Positions 11,031 to 22,250 of a stretch of DNA of 64,000 nt are shown one piece after another; position 1 is the first letter of the stretch; each line of letters opens with the position of its first letter. Position numbers and translations under genes: made by a program. The notes beneath the pieces were generated by a model. That model worked only from the letters and a program-made list of their open reading frames with translations, had not been told where the DNA came from and did no database searches. The stretch is from Lactifluus volemus (taxonomy: Eukaryota; Basidiomycota; Agaricomycetes; Russulales; Russulaceae): positions 930,001-994,000 of the forward strand of contig WTXI01000006.1 in assembly GCA_022376515.1 (NCBI GenBank). The letters are read 5' to 3'.

Positions 11031-12327
11031 CGGGGGTGTCTTAATAGATTTTACACAGTCTGGATTGCAGGCAGGGACATGTGACCTGGTTTGACTTTTC
11101 CAAGTTTGTGCACAGATCAGATTGGGCTACAGTTTATTATTATTGACATATATCTTAATAGTATGCTATGTCTTCCTTTTCAAAATTTATGTCCTTGTCC
11201 AGTCATTGTCTTGCCCAACCAAATTCTTGTCAGAGCTTGTGACAAGATGTGACAAGAAACTCCTGATGGATCATGGTCATGTTCTGTGACACTCCTCTCA
11301 TCAAACCACCACCATGCCTCGCTCCAATGCTGCCAAGCAGTGGATCCCTGATGCCTTTGGGCAAGCAATGATTGACTTGACTGCTCAACTTATTGTTGTT
11401 TCAGAGCGTTCTGCTGAACATCTTCGATCACTCCACTTTCCTGATGTAGAGCAATTGTGGGCATGCATTCAGGCAGATTTCCAGAACAACCCTGCAATAT
11501 ATCCATCTGTAATGGCAAATATCAATGATGTAGAGGGGAGAAAACATTTTCGGAAGAAATGGGAAGCCATTTGTTTCCCTCAGCAGCCACCTTGCAGTCC
11601 TGAACAGTGCGTGTCTATCCATACCAGCTGCCTTGCTTAATAACATGACATTGAAGGCATATTGCAATTGTTTTGGCAGCTCAAGCTGGCTTGCAAAGCC
11701 TATCAATGCAGGATCTGGACAACCATCCATTTGAAGGAGAAATTAGCTATAGAGCTGGCCTGCAAGCGTGAGTCAGATCTATTCTTCCAAACCACTGTTT
11801 GATCTTTGCTTTAGATTTATAGAGCTTGGCAACCAGGAAGCTTACAATGCTGCTGTTCAATTTGACCACAACATGTGTGACAAACCAATTGATCTTCTTC
11901 ATGAGACAATTCATTGTCAGGATGGGCCATCAGGTCATATCACAGAGTACACTGTTGTTGACTGTGGTACTAGTGTGGTCAGTGGTGATTATTTTGTGTT
12001 GCAGGATGTGCAGGGTGGGGAAGAAGCATGTTTCAGCTGATGAGTTGCATAATATGAGAGACCATATGTGTAGCCTGCTCCAGGAAGAGCCATAAGCTGA
12101 GCAGGGGGAAAACTACTATAGCAAGGTGTCAAGACTCAGGAGCACCAAGCTGGTCAAATGGAATTCTATCTTGTAACAAGGTGGAATTCCCTTTGATCAG
12201 ATTGCTCCTTGGTGTTTTTCCCCTGTACCACATCATCCTATTCAGTTGCATGACCCAGAACCAAACCCATATATAACTACAAAAGACCTCAAGCATGGGG
12301 AGCACATTGAGAGCATCAAACCACTCA
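11031..12327. other. CpG-depleted island, possibly a methylated repeat or transposon relic
   Basis: CG dinucleotides almost vanish here. I count six between about 11031 and 11768, and none from 11769 to about 12326. The DNA on either side has normal CpG density. TG and CA are correspondingly frequent. In basidiomycetes this is the expected footprint of cytosine methylation and deamination over repeated DNA. I found no terminal inverted repeats, target-site duplication or transposase motif, so element identity is inference only. Confidence 0.5.
11314..12095 (+). CDS. Unrecognised gene-like reading inside the CpG-depleted island
   Basis: A first exon starts at the ATG at 11314 (MPRSNAAKQWIPDAFGQAMI). 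It contains a helix-rich segment with VEQLWACIQADFQ and GRKHFRKKWEAICF. Further open stretches, at about 11680-11768 (GEISYRAGLQ) and 11818-11970 (IELGNQEAYNAAVQFDHNMC), can be joined with a GTGAGT...TTTAG intron. A last piece ends near 12095 with MRDHMCSLLQEEP. Exon 1 does not join cleanly to the next piece. I do not recognise the family. The CpG-poor composition, unlike all neighbours, suggests a repeated or silenced gene, perhaps part of a mobile element. Function unknown. Confidence 0.35.
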
Positions 12328-12880
12328 GCCCGATGTATGGGCGCAGGCGTGATGGGCACATGTTCATGCCCCACGTGTCTTTGCACGAAACCGTGTCGGG
12401 ATAGACACGGAATGTAACGTAAAGTTTCTTGTATGACCCCGTCAGCTGCATGTTGCGCACGGTAAAATCAAGCACGGGATAGCCCCTGTGTGCATCCATC
12501 CAGGGCAATGCGTTGGACTACGGAGTCCGCGTATATGCGGGCAATCGATCGAAGGGGGCCAGACCATCGGGGATCATAGCATTCAGACAAGGAGAAGAGG
12601 CGATAGCGCAATGCATCGCATTCACGGGATAGATATGCAGTAATGTATGCGATGCAATATGAGGAGATTGTATGTACTGCATGTACCGTAAGCACGTTCA
12701 GGTTCTTTCGTCAGCAACTGGCGACCCACCTCGTCTGTCATATAGTGGCCCGCGGAAGTGCATGTCACAATATCACCCGATAACTGCGTCGGAAGATAAT
12801 GGCGCCGGTTTCGAGGTTGCTTAGAGAGGCGTGCGAGAGCTGCGCAGAGGTTTGTCAGTGAGAGTCAGCGATTGGCATGC
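12250..12880 (-). pseudogene. Degraded or frame-broken coding remnant, family unknown
   Basis: Three protein-like stretches lie in order on the minus strand but in different frames: RHYLPTQLSGDIVTC...MTDEVGRQLLTKEPERA (about 12850-12690), ECDALRYRLFSLSECYDPRW...IARIYADSVVQRIAL (about 12630-12510) and VLDFTVRNMQLTGSYKKLYV...FRVYPDTVS (about 12480-12380). No start codon, stop codon or splice set ties them together. They may be exons of a real gene damaged by base errors, or a decayed copy. I do not recognise the family. Confidence 0.3.
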
Positions 12881-13103
12881 CATGCGTTAATGTGATGACG
12901 TTGCCCTGCCTGCCGTCAGGCACTGTGGACAAGGCGAGATGCGCGTGGCTCGGGCTCGGTACTCAACTCACACACAACGCCCGACCTGCTGTGAAGCTCG
13001 TAAAAGCTCGTGAAAGGGGCAACCTTCACATCTGTTTTCTCCATCTCCTCCATCTCTTCTTCTGTTGGCTCTGGCTCGACTTACTACTACTAGCTTTAGA
13101 ACG

Positions 13104-14686
13104 ATGTCATTCGATAATACAACATCGGCTTTGCCACCAGCGAGAAATATACCGTCTACGTTCATGGAAAGTTTCCGGAGTTGGTCAGTGCGAAGTGAGC
13201 TTTCCATATCGTGCCACGTTTTGACCATGTTCCAGGTGGGCAGCAGGGGAGAAGGAGGCAGCCGCCAGCGAGGAACGCTTATTGAGGTATTTCTGCAAGT
13301 CTGCCACGCAGTTCCCTTCGTAGCTTATTCCTCCACCAGGCGATTGCCCTTCTTCCGATCAGTGTCCTCGGTGCCACCTAGCCCAGTAGATGGGCCTGTG
13401 ATCGCGCGCAGCGAGCGAGTCCCGCTTCTGAAACCCAAGCACTATCTCAATACGCTCTCCATCAAGTCCACGGCCCCCTCCCCCGATGCACCGCCACCCG
13501 CCGTCTTATTGCACGGCTATGGTGCAGGCTTAGGCTTCTTCTTCCTCAACTTCCACACCCTGGCCGAGTGGGCTAGCACTCGTGGAACGTCCGTATATGC
13601 CGTCGATTGGCTCGGTATGGGCCGCTCGGCGCGCGTGCCGTTCCGCATCCGTGCGAAGCGCGGAGACATTGCAGGTCGTGTCTACGAAGCCGAGTCGTTC
13701 TTCGTCGATTCTCTCGAAGAATGGCGCGAGCGCGCTGGGCTGGAGAAGATGACACTCATCGGGCATTCGCTTGGTGCTTATTTTAGCACCGTATATGCGC
13801 TGCGATATCCGCAGCGTGTACATAAACTTGTTCTGCTCTCGCCCGCGGGTGTCCCGCGAGACCCAAATGCTACAGTACCATCAAGAGAGATGCTGGATAG
13901 ACAGGTAACGGGTGAGGATGGGGTAGTGGCGGCGGATAATTCGCGGGTAGCGGCGCTCGAGCAGGAGCAGCAGGCTGAGAAGACAAAGGAGAGTTTTGGA
14001 CGCAGATTACTCACCCATTTATGGGAGGAGGGCTGGAGCCCCTTCCAAGTTGTGCGTTCGAGTCTGTTCTGGGGACCGATGCTTGTGGGCAAGGTGTGTC
14101 TGCTTCCATATCGCCGGACGCCCCTTCACGGTACTGACTGCGTGGACACGATATAGTACTCTTCCCGTCGCTTCGGCGCCTTGAACGAGGACGACACACG
14201 CAACATGCACAACTACATTATGAACATCACCCTCGCAAAGGGCTCCGGGGAATACTGCATATGTCAGTCTCATTGTCCTGACTTCGTACATTGCATCATC
14301 TCAAACACCCCTCAGCGCATATACTCGCCCCTGGTGCCCACGCACGCATGCCCTTAGTTGATAGAATCTCGGCTCTGACCATCCCTGTATCCTTTGTTTG
14401 TACGTGCTTCTCGGTGTATCGCTTCCTTTCTCCCTGGCTGACATCATACGCAGACGGCGAACATGATTGGATGGATCCAAGGGGTGGTGTAACTTCTATC
14501 GACAACCTCAAAGCTGCGGGGAACGACAGAGCCCGTATGTACATTGTGCCTCGTGCTGGACACCACGGTAAGCTCCTGGTTTATCGCATGCCTTTCCTGC
14601 TCGCTCTGACTTGGTTCTCGTCAACAGTGTATTTGGACAACGCGAGGGCGGTGAACAAGCTCCTGTTGAAAGAGCTCAACGAGTAA
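13104..14686 (+). CDS. Alpha/beta hydrolase, ABHD4/ABHD5 (CGI-58) family
   Basis: Seven exons (13104-13183, 13236-13286, 13340-14093, 14157-14262, 14316-14399, 14454-14567, 14628-14686) give 415 residues with no frame problem. Landmarks are VLLHGYGAGLGFFF (oxyanion region), VDWLGMGRSAR, the nucleophile elbow GHSLG, GEHDWMDPRGG, and GHHVYLDN. The last carries both the catalytic His and the H-x4-D motif that marks this subfamily. Relatives include yeast Cld1/Ict1 and animal CGI-58, which act on cardiolipin, lysophosphatidic acid or lipid droplets. The exact substrate here is not predictable. All introns are 51-63 nt. The start was chosen because exon 1 and exon 2 then join into SFRSWWAAGEKEAAASEERL. 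Confidence 0.9.
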
Positions 14687-14923
14687 TTCATACTAACTCA
14701 TCTACTTGTCATGGCATTAGGATTCTTTTTTAGAGATGTATCAATAACTTTAGTGATCTGGACTTGTCTGACATAGTTTCGAACTCGGAATGGGGATAAA
14801 TGATAGCGAGAGTGAACAGAACGTTGATAGACCGCGTGCGCCAAGATGCTTCCTTTGTCACCATCACGCACTAGTTCTATTCTCTGTTGCGACGACATTT
14901 GATCCCGCTGTGCTTTTTTCGCG
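14687..14923. other. Short intergenic region
   Basis: About 240 bases between two plus-strand genes. I see no further coding frame. It holds the hydrolase 3' UTR and the promoter of the next gene. Confidence 0.5.
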
Positions 14924-16621
14924 ATGGGTAAAAACAAGAATAAAGGTTTCGATCTCGCCAAACGACAGGAGAAGATTCTCAAGAATGGCAAAACCGTTGT
15001 ACAAGAGGGCAGACGACTCGGTTTATCTCGTCATTTCACAGCCGTTTGGAATGAAACCGAGTCCTGCTGAACGGGGGACCATGGACATCGGTAGGCTTGC
15101 TTCCTGGATATCTTGGGTATTCCGGAAACAGTCCGTCGTGGACATTGTTTACACCATGTCGACGGTTAGTCCGAGCCGTTGCTCAGTTTGCACTTATCTC
15201 GACTTTCACTCAGAAAGATGAAGTCATCGTCAAGATCTCAGAAGGGGTAGATCGAGACCGGATACTCGGAAAGCACAGGTATAACGATATTGTCAGCACG
15301 GGCTGGCCTCAGGACCGGAGCTTCGCGTCCTGTGTCTTTGAATACAACTACCAGGACAATGGCGATCCTGCAGAACGTCCGTAGACCGTCATCCTCGTCT
15401 ATTTACACGCATAGAGTTGATTGATGTTTTTAGATAATTGGAGGGAGTATGTACCGTCGGACGCAAGCGCTCCACCAGGCCTTTTTCGGGATCCGTGCCC
15501 TGCACCGACCTGGATAGCCAGACCACCGTATCTCGCCAATTTGGCGCACCACTTACCTGAGTCTTTGCCACGTACTCCGAAACGTTCCCCGGAACCATTT
15601 TATCAAGCCTCAAGCCATGCTCGAGGGGAGAATGTTAAGCAGGAACAAAATTACTCCCTTCGTAGGTGCCCGATCTATCGTTAGCTGTCTACGCTACATA
15701 TAGATCCTGTAGGATATCCAGATGCCACGGCACCATCGTCAGATTTTGTACCAGGTCCCGTCAAAGTTGAACCTTATGGCCGAACCTCAGTCCAGTCCCA
15801 ACAGACTGGTAAGGGACACCTTCAGCGTACAGTATACAATCGTAGCTCAAAGGAGCAGCAGCAACAGCGACCTATGAGCCGACCCAGGCACTGAGAGATG
15901 AGATCGCTCGGCTGAACGCTGGCCGTTCCCAAGGTGCGCGTCCGTCTTGTTTCTGCTATACAATGTAGGATCTGCGTGACATGGCTATTTTTTACAGCGA
16001 CTATAGGTGTCAAGCATGAACCGGTTCCCACCAAATTAAATTCGAGTCTAGCGACGCAGCTTCGGTATCATCACCTCATGATGCTCCGAGGATTTCCATG
16101 GTCAGTCGCTCCAGTGAGTAAGACGTAAGGTTTGTTCATTTGCTACTGATTTCATGGAAATAAGATACGCAGTCGCTGGATGTAAAGCAAGAGCCGAGGG
16201 ATGTTCTGCCCGTAGCATCTGACGCTGGGCCTTCCCAAGAACTCTGGAATGAATGGTCCCGCTACCAATCCAGATGGAAAAGGCCTGGCGATCCTTCTAC
16301 GGGATCCTCGTCTCTATCTGATCCCTCAATTGCTTCGGGAGAGCAAGGACCCTATATCTTGCCAACCATGGCGCGATCAGCCACTATTGCTGGGTCATCA
16401 GAAACCCCGGAGTCCTTTAACTCCAATCCGAGAGGTAGGGTATGTTAACGTTTGGCTTGAATAAATCACACAACAAGATTAGGGCCGTTCAAGGTCAAGC
16501 GAGAACAGACTGTAGATGAAGGCAAGCAATCTTGAACTAAGAGGCGCTAAAAGCATGGCCACGGCTGACAGAACCCACAGACGAGCAGCCCTGGAAGAGG
16601 CCCAAGACTGAATTAAACTAA
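14924..16621 (+). CDS. Unknown multi-exon protein
   Basis: The ATG at 14924 opens MGKNKNKGFDLAKRQEKI and a Lys-rich N-terminus. Downstream exon-like blocks with good splice borders read SVVDIVYTMST, then DEVIVKISEGVDRDRILG...RYNDIVSTGWPQDRSF, HIDPVGYPDATAPSS, YEPTQALRDEIARLNAGR, and a Ser/Pro-rich part with NEWSRYQSRWKRPGDPS. The end, DEQPWKRPKTELN, precedes TAA at 16619-16621. The last intron may use a GC donor (GAAG|GCAAGC). Introns are many and short. The frame after exon 1 stops at about 15067, so an intron or base error lies there. I do not recognise a domain. The Lys-rich start and KRPKTE end would suit a nuclear protein, but that is a guess. Confidence 0.5.
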
Positions 16622-16812
16622 GAATACAGACAACGATTGTAAACCACTACGATGCGAGGAGCATCCCTATATAGCTGGCCTATGTGATTGAAGTGTCAGA
16701 ATGCCGCAACGGGGTGACTCTGTTGTGTAGGGTGAGGTGAATCGATGACGCGTTCAGGATATCTGAGAAGGTCGAGGAATAAGGCTCTGTGCAAGAAGTC
16801 GAAGGGAAGAAT

Positions 16813-18674
16813 CTACCTCGCTTTGATCCTTACAGCCAGATCCTCCTCGTAAATCTGGTCACCTCCCAATTGATTCCCTAGAGTCAGCCACCTGTCAAAT
16901 AGTTAGGCCCGTCATCGTGGTTATAGCAATTAACCCACCCCGGCCTTGTGTTATGTTTGCGACCAAAAATTTCAATCTTGCGACCGCCAGGGCACATCGC
17001 TCAATGAGCCCATATACCTCATCAGGTTTACGACTCGTCTCGCGCACTTCCGATACGATGACATCCGTGTCAAGTCCCGATTGACCCATGACGGGAACTT
17101 GAGGTTACCATCATCATCGTAGTTGGTCTTTAAACCGACGAGCATATGTTCCTTGGTATGATTGAGCCAATGGCCCGTTCTGCCGTGCGAATGACGCGCT
17201 GGAGCTGTTGACGATAGCGATGAGCTCAGTGGTAGAAGCATACATCGAGAAAAGACCGACCTGATTGGTTTTTACCCAAACGACTTCGTCGACACGCGTG
17301 TAGCCCCACACGCGAAGACACTCTCGACCGATTTCCATTGCACGGCCTGTGACCCATAGGAAAAGGAGACCTCGTCTTGCAACATCGGTATTGGCATCGC
17401 ACGCATTTCATCATCAGTCATCGTTCCATAAGGCAACTGTCCTGTGCGTCTAGTCCGGACCTCCAACAGCAAGGAATGGAGAGGTACGCACGCTCATGTG
17501 AATATCCCACGGTGGGTCCGCCATGATAACGTAAATTTTCCGAGAACTGAGTAATCAAAGCTACGAACATCACAATTGATCCACTGAGGAGGAAGCTAAT
17601 GAAGATGTCGTATGAGAGCAGTGCATCTAGGTGGAGACGAGCACAACTAACCCGTGGTTCCAGTACCGCTTTTGGGCCAAGTCCAAGGATAAGTCTATGG
17701 GGTTTCTTGACAGACCGTTCCTCCCACTTCGCCTCAGTTCCAGCGTCACCCGCATCCCAGTCAATCTCATAATGAAGATATCGGCAGGGTGCCTTTCTTT
17801 ACCTCTGCCTCCTGCCCAAGGCCAGAAGGCAGCTGTACCTTGGACCACTGTGGATTCATCTGGGGCTGCGTAGAGGGCATCGGAGGAATGGAAGGGACTG
17901 GGCGTAGGTTGGTTCAGAGTAGCAAGTGTTGAGATAGGAGCAATGCCCCAGCGCAGGTCCGTGTGAGGACGAATGAGAGGACGGAAGTGAACACGATCGC
18001 ATATACCAGGTAGAGGGCTTGGTAGTGCAGAGCGTATTTTGGCACACTCCTCTTTTGTGACTTGTTCACAAATCGGTTCAAACGAAGGCTTGACCGAACG
18101 AAACTTGCGGCGAATGAGATGAAGAATGCCACAAAAGTAGTAGTACGGAGAGGACGGACCTGTTCAGCCAACAGACGACCCTTGGCCGTGCTTCTCTGCA
18201 GAAAAGCGTACACCTCTTTGAGGTCCTTTGGTAAATTTGCGAGCGTCGTGCAGGGTTTCTGTACCTCTTCTTCGTACGCATCCTCAGCTTCATCACCGCT
18301 TCCCGCAGCAGAATCCGCATCCTCGTCCTTCACCCGTTTCCGCTTCCCGGTGACGCGCGTGGCAGCTTCTGTGTTGCTAGTTGAGCCAAGATGTACGTCC
18401 GTTACGGTGACGCCACTATCATCGCGGACGATGGAAATAGAGCCTCTGTCCCAATGCTTCGCTAAGGAATCGATAGCGCACTCGAAGCGCGACAGTCAGT
18501 GAGACGAAACCTTGGTTTGGGTGAGGTCATCGAACCGCTTGGGGTCGACCCAAGGTCGGCGGATATCGCAGTAGACAGAAGCTCAAGACTGCCGACTGGG
18601 GTATGGATCTTGGAGGACGAAAATAAGGAGTAAAGAGTATCGGACACCAAGTTTTTAAATTGTTCATCTGCCAT
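16813..18674 (-). CDS. METTL3/IME4-type mRNA N6-adenosine methyltransferase (frame broken)
   Basis: The catalytic MT-A70 domain is plain but scattered over three frames. In order: [78 protein letters not shown] (the catalytic D-P-P-W at 17507-17518), [66 protein letters not shown] and [15 protein letters not shown]. The stop is TAG at 16813-16815. This is the m6A writer family, which acts in the nucleus as the catalytic partner of a METTL14/Kar4-type protein. At least nine single-base losses interrupt the frame (near 17950, 17893, 17815, 17795, 17532, 17370, 17182, 17076 and 16993). The start [18 protein letters not shown] at 18674 and acidic N-terminus look normal. Either an assembly artefact or a decaying gene. 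Confidence 0.85.
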
Positions 18675-19011
18675 AGTCGATGATTTGAGGGTGAAGGACG
18701 AAGAAGAACCGACTTTTGGTCTGTCGATGAAGAGGTAGCCACCCGTGGCCTAAACAAAATGCAAAGTGCCATTCGCGACCCATTTCCGCTCACATAAGCT
18801 ATTGGCGACAGAGGGCCGTGCAACCAGACAACGCCCTCGCCTTTTACTAGGGCGTTCCGTGTTTGGCCCTCATTTCAATGTCGCTATACCAATTTTTCAG
18901 CCCTCAGCTTGCTCTGAGTTCTTTGTTTTGACACATTTTACCATTATGATTACATTTACGGCGGTACCTCCTTTCCTGCCCAATCCCACACCTTCCCCCT
19001 TTCCAGTGATC
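18675..19011. other. Intergenic region upstream of the METTL3 homolog
   Basis: About 340 bases between the METTL3 start and the inferred SDR stop, both on the minus strand. I see no gene. It should hold the METTL3 promoter and the SDR 3' UTR. Confidence 0.5.
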
Positions 19012-19741
19012 CTAGCTCTCAACCACTTTGACTATTTTTTCAGCTGCAAAGTCGGGCTCGAACAAGTTTCTTTTGCTACGCTGCCCCAGAAGGATTTGCT
19101 AAGTCTGTTTTGACTGTCCCTGGGTGAATCCCGACACAGATGGCTTGGTTGTTTCCCTGCTGCAGCTGCTGGTCGAACGTCTTGATAACCTGGTTCAATG
19201 CGGCCTTCGAGGCGCGATAAGAATACCATCCTCCGCGTTTGTTGTCTGTGACCGAACCCAACCGTGCAGTGACATGCACCCACTTTGCGAGTCGTCCCTC
19301 GTCGGCTCCTATAGATCGGGTTTTCGGGAGAAAACGAGCGAAGTGTTTAATGAGGAGCAAGTGAGAAATGACATTGATCTGGAACGTTTGCTGTATGATG
19401 CTCGCATCAAGGTCGCTCGGTTGCTTCTCCACATCCAGGATCCCCCCAGTCATGAAGGCTGTGTGAAGATACGACTCTTGGTCTCTAGGTAGGCTATCCG
19501 AGAGTTGTCCTGCTGCTGCTGCGATGGTGTCCTCGCGCGTCAAATCAAGTGGTATCAGGGTGAGACGCGATTCGTCCACACCCTTCAGGGGCAAGAGTAT
19601 GTCTCTGGCGACTACCTCAGGAGACCCTGATCGGTAGGTGGCATACACCGGAAGATTTGTGGTGCGGAGGAGCTGCCTTGTGAGGGAAAGGGAAAGGCCC
19701 CTCGTGGAAGGACAGACGAGTACGAAAGGGTGCGCTACCAT
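19012..19741 (-). CDS. Short-chain dehydrogenase/reductase (two likely base errors near the 3' end)
   Basis: The intact part (19741 to about 19130) reads as a Rossmann-fold SDR. It has an N-terminal nucleotide-binding turn (CPSTRGLSLSLTRQLL, standing in for the usual TG-x3-G-x-G), IPLDLTREDT, QINVISHLLLIKHFARFLP, HVTARLGSV and the catalytic YSYRASKAALN (Y-x3-K), then GIHPGTVKTDL. After that the frame stops early. Restoring one A in each of two runs (near 19098 and 19068) would continue the expected C-terminal motifs to TAG at 19012-19014. It resembles the CsgA/C-factor-like group of small NAD(P)-dependent oxidoreductases. Substrate unknown. It could also be a recent pseudogene. Confidence 0.78.
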
Positions 19742-19906
19742 GATTCACTTTGCTTGTACTCTTGTTCTTCCGTTCTATTAAATATGAACCTATGATGTCA
19801 TACGAAAGAAACTTCCTCGTGCTAGCCCGAACCATACGCTTTTGGTTTCTTGTATTTTTCGCTATCTCATAAGCTATTACTAGTGGGAAATCAGTACAGA
19901 GTGTCG

Positions 19907-20627
19907 TCATTCACATTCATCATCGACAAAAGCTTCTTCTTCCTCGTTCCATCCTAAAGTTTCCGGCGCAATCCCAAGCTTCCGGAGCATCATTCCAAGA
20001 GTGTTCTCCTCCTTCTCCTCATGCCTCCCTTCTTCCATGGTTAAATTACACTCCCCTTTCTCGCCTTGATCGTCCCAACCCCATCCGGTGTCACTGCTGC
20101 TGCCACGTACCTCGCCTCCCTCATAGCCAGATCGCGTACGATAGCCCATAGTTCGTACGCAGCCTCCCTGCCAGCGTCTCGCCACTTCCTCGAAAGCCGG
20201 TCCAGGTTGTTCTCTTCGTCATCGCGCTTAATCTTGATCGCACGTCTCAAAGTAGTGATCTTGCGTTCGAGATTCATGATGTTTTGATTTGGGAGGATGA
20301 TGGGGCGCGAAGCATCTGCCAGAGCCGTCACAAGAGGGGATCTGAATTGCGCTGCTGCCCTCGAAGAAAGAACGACCGTTCTAACAGTTTGGAGGCCCTT
20401 ATACAAGTTTCCTTCACGACATTTAGTGTTCTTTTACGTTTTGTTTCTGGCTCTTGAGCATTTCGACTCGAAAGGGCACGTGTGACGGGCTGGATTGAGG
20501 TCGTTTCAGTCTGCAATGGAGAACGGAAAGGTGCTGCAAGTCTTTTCCGGGAGAGCCTTTGAGAGGCGGGCGTGGTACGCTGGGGTGCCGGGGCGCTTCG
20601 CAAGGGCGATGACATAGTGTCATCCAT
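19907..20627 (-). CDS. Swi5-dependent recombination mediator, SFR1/MEI5 type
   Basis: The N-terminal exon has SRKRLAAPFRSPLQ, resembling the short F-(K/R)-S-P-L motif of Sfr1 proteins. The next exon reads NLERKITTLRRAIKIKRDDE and then LSRKWRDAGREAAYELWAIV, a coiled coil plus the W-R-x-A-x-R-E-A-A-x-E-L-W block typical of Sfr1/Mei5. The C-terminus DTGWGWDDQG...MMLRKLGIAPETLGWNEEEE also fits the family. The family partners with Swi5 to load Rad51 or Dmc1 on single-stranded DNA during homologous recombination and meiosis. An intron lies near 20340-20390. One frame change near 20110 cannot be an intron and probably reflects a missing base. The stop is TGA at 19907-19909. Confidence 0.75.
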
Positions 20628-20726
20628 TCGCTGTGCACGAAGATTGACGAGGCCACCACGACATCCTAGAAGGCACTCACAATTCTTTTTACGAGCTTTG
20701 TAGAAGTCCGATCCTATATTGTCTTT

Positions 20727-21796
20727 TCAGATACGCACGCAGGACGGCTTCCAGCGACGCACCTCATAACTATCGTCAAGCGTGCGTTTAGTACTCAAAG
20801 CCATTTGATAAGGCGCTGACGGCGAGAACGTGGACTCATCCCCGTAAAAGGTCGGACTAGACATGGTTTTTGCAAGATAGTCATGGATCTCTGTGAAATT
20901 TCCCATGAAAGAGGCGTGCGAGTCATCATCTCTAGCCACACTCATTATGCTGCTTTCTGTCAGAGGTGACGACGGAGGCATTGTCAAGTGCGTAGAACTG
21001 CCAGAGTTTCGTCCGGGAGGCGACGGAGAAGACCACCCAGCTGCAGTGCCCACTGGAGTTGAAGGTGTAAGATTCCGGATAGGTTGACTCGGAGGATTTT
21101 TCGGATCGTGGGTGGTGGACTGAACATTCTCACCAAGTGCGGACGACTGGGGTTCTGAGCAAGTAACGGGACAGAGCACGGATAGTTCGGCATTGTCAGG
21201 AGAGTGTCACGTTCTTTGGGATCAATTTCCATATTAGCGGTTGTCGAGGCGGTTGTAGCAAAGCACGATCGAAAATCATGGAGGCCAAAATCGTTGGAAG
21301 TGTTGTTACCAGATGGTTACTAGAACTGGGACTACATGTCAAAGCCATCGGATTAGGGCCGGACCCGGGCGAACATTCTCGAGAAGTCTGCAAACTGTCT
21401 GAAGGTACAGTCGATAAGAGTTCCAACCTTTCTGAACCTTCGACTTGCAGCTTGATTAGGGAGTGGGCTGGTCGAAGTAAGTCCACGTTATCTGCGGCCT
21501 GAAAATCGAGAACACCATAACGTACAGCGATATTGGAGTCACAGCGAAAATCAGAGACATACCAATGATGTTACGTCGTCGTCGCCTTTAGCAACGCCGT
21601 CTATTGTGGGGATCGAAGATGAATGGATGTACGACTCGGATGTATTGCTTGTTGTGGAGGAATCCTTCACAGCATTAGCTGTGCCGTAGAATACACCCAC
21701 TAATGAGTTGGATATCAGTACGAGATCGCTTACCTGCTTCGTGCTACCTTCGCTCTTCTGGAGGCTAGTGTCCTGGGCACTTAATGTTTGTGACAT
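20727..21796 (-). CDS. Unknown Ser/Thr-rich protein
   Basis: MSQTLSAQDTSLQKSEGSTK starts at 21796. It is followed after a GTAAGC...TTAG intron by NAVKDSSTTSNTSESYIHSS, and then by an exon starting ADNVDLLRPAHSLIKLQVEG. The remainder is Ser/Thr/Pro-rich (TPSTPVGTAAGWSSPSPPGR, HLTMPPSSPLTESSIMS) and ends with SYEVRRWKPSCVRI before TGA at 20727-20729. Two internal frame changes (near 21225 and 21135) have no splice signals and are probably single-base losses. I recognise no domain. The many SP and TP sites would suit a phosphorylated regulator, but this is inference. It might share a transcript with the SFR1-like gene 100 bp downstream. Confidence 0.45.
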
Positions 21797-22250
21797 CGAG
21801 TGGTCAAGCTGCGTATATGCGTCCGATTGGGGCTGTACTCGACCAAGGGTACGTTATCCACTGCGTAATGCAAGTTTTGTCCAATCACTGGATAGTATCA
21901 TTGCCTTCCCATCCGTACACGGATGGATAGAGTCATGGCTTTACCTGGTGTGACTATATGCAGTGCATGAACTAGAGCGAGACAGCGTCGTCAGAATCTG
22001 AAAAGCCTGACTCGAGTCAAAGTTAGAAGACAGTTTTCAAGCACAAGTTGGTGGACGAAGACCAAGAATTTGTTTGCGCGCTATGGAATTTGCAGGTTTC
22101 GCACGCGCCAATGCGTATGCCAAAATCCAGCTTACTCATACGTGTGTGCGTGCTCAGTGACATCATGAACATAGGTGGTCAAATGCATGCAGGTTACTTG
22201 CCTGTCTACAGTGGACTACAAGCAGGAATGAAATGGATTAAAAAACCTCA
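21797..22250. other. Intergenic region
   Basis: About 450 bases between two minus-strand genes. A frame rich in Asn/Ser runs upstream of 21796 for some codons but lacks a start. Otherwise I see nothing. Confidence 0.45.

Noticed and set aside
16813..18674. Calling METTL3 a definite pseudogene
   Set aside because: The same kind of one-base loss hits essential genes (HEM1, FMN1, ARG8) in the window, so assembly error explains it better.
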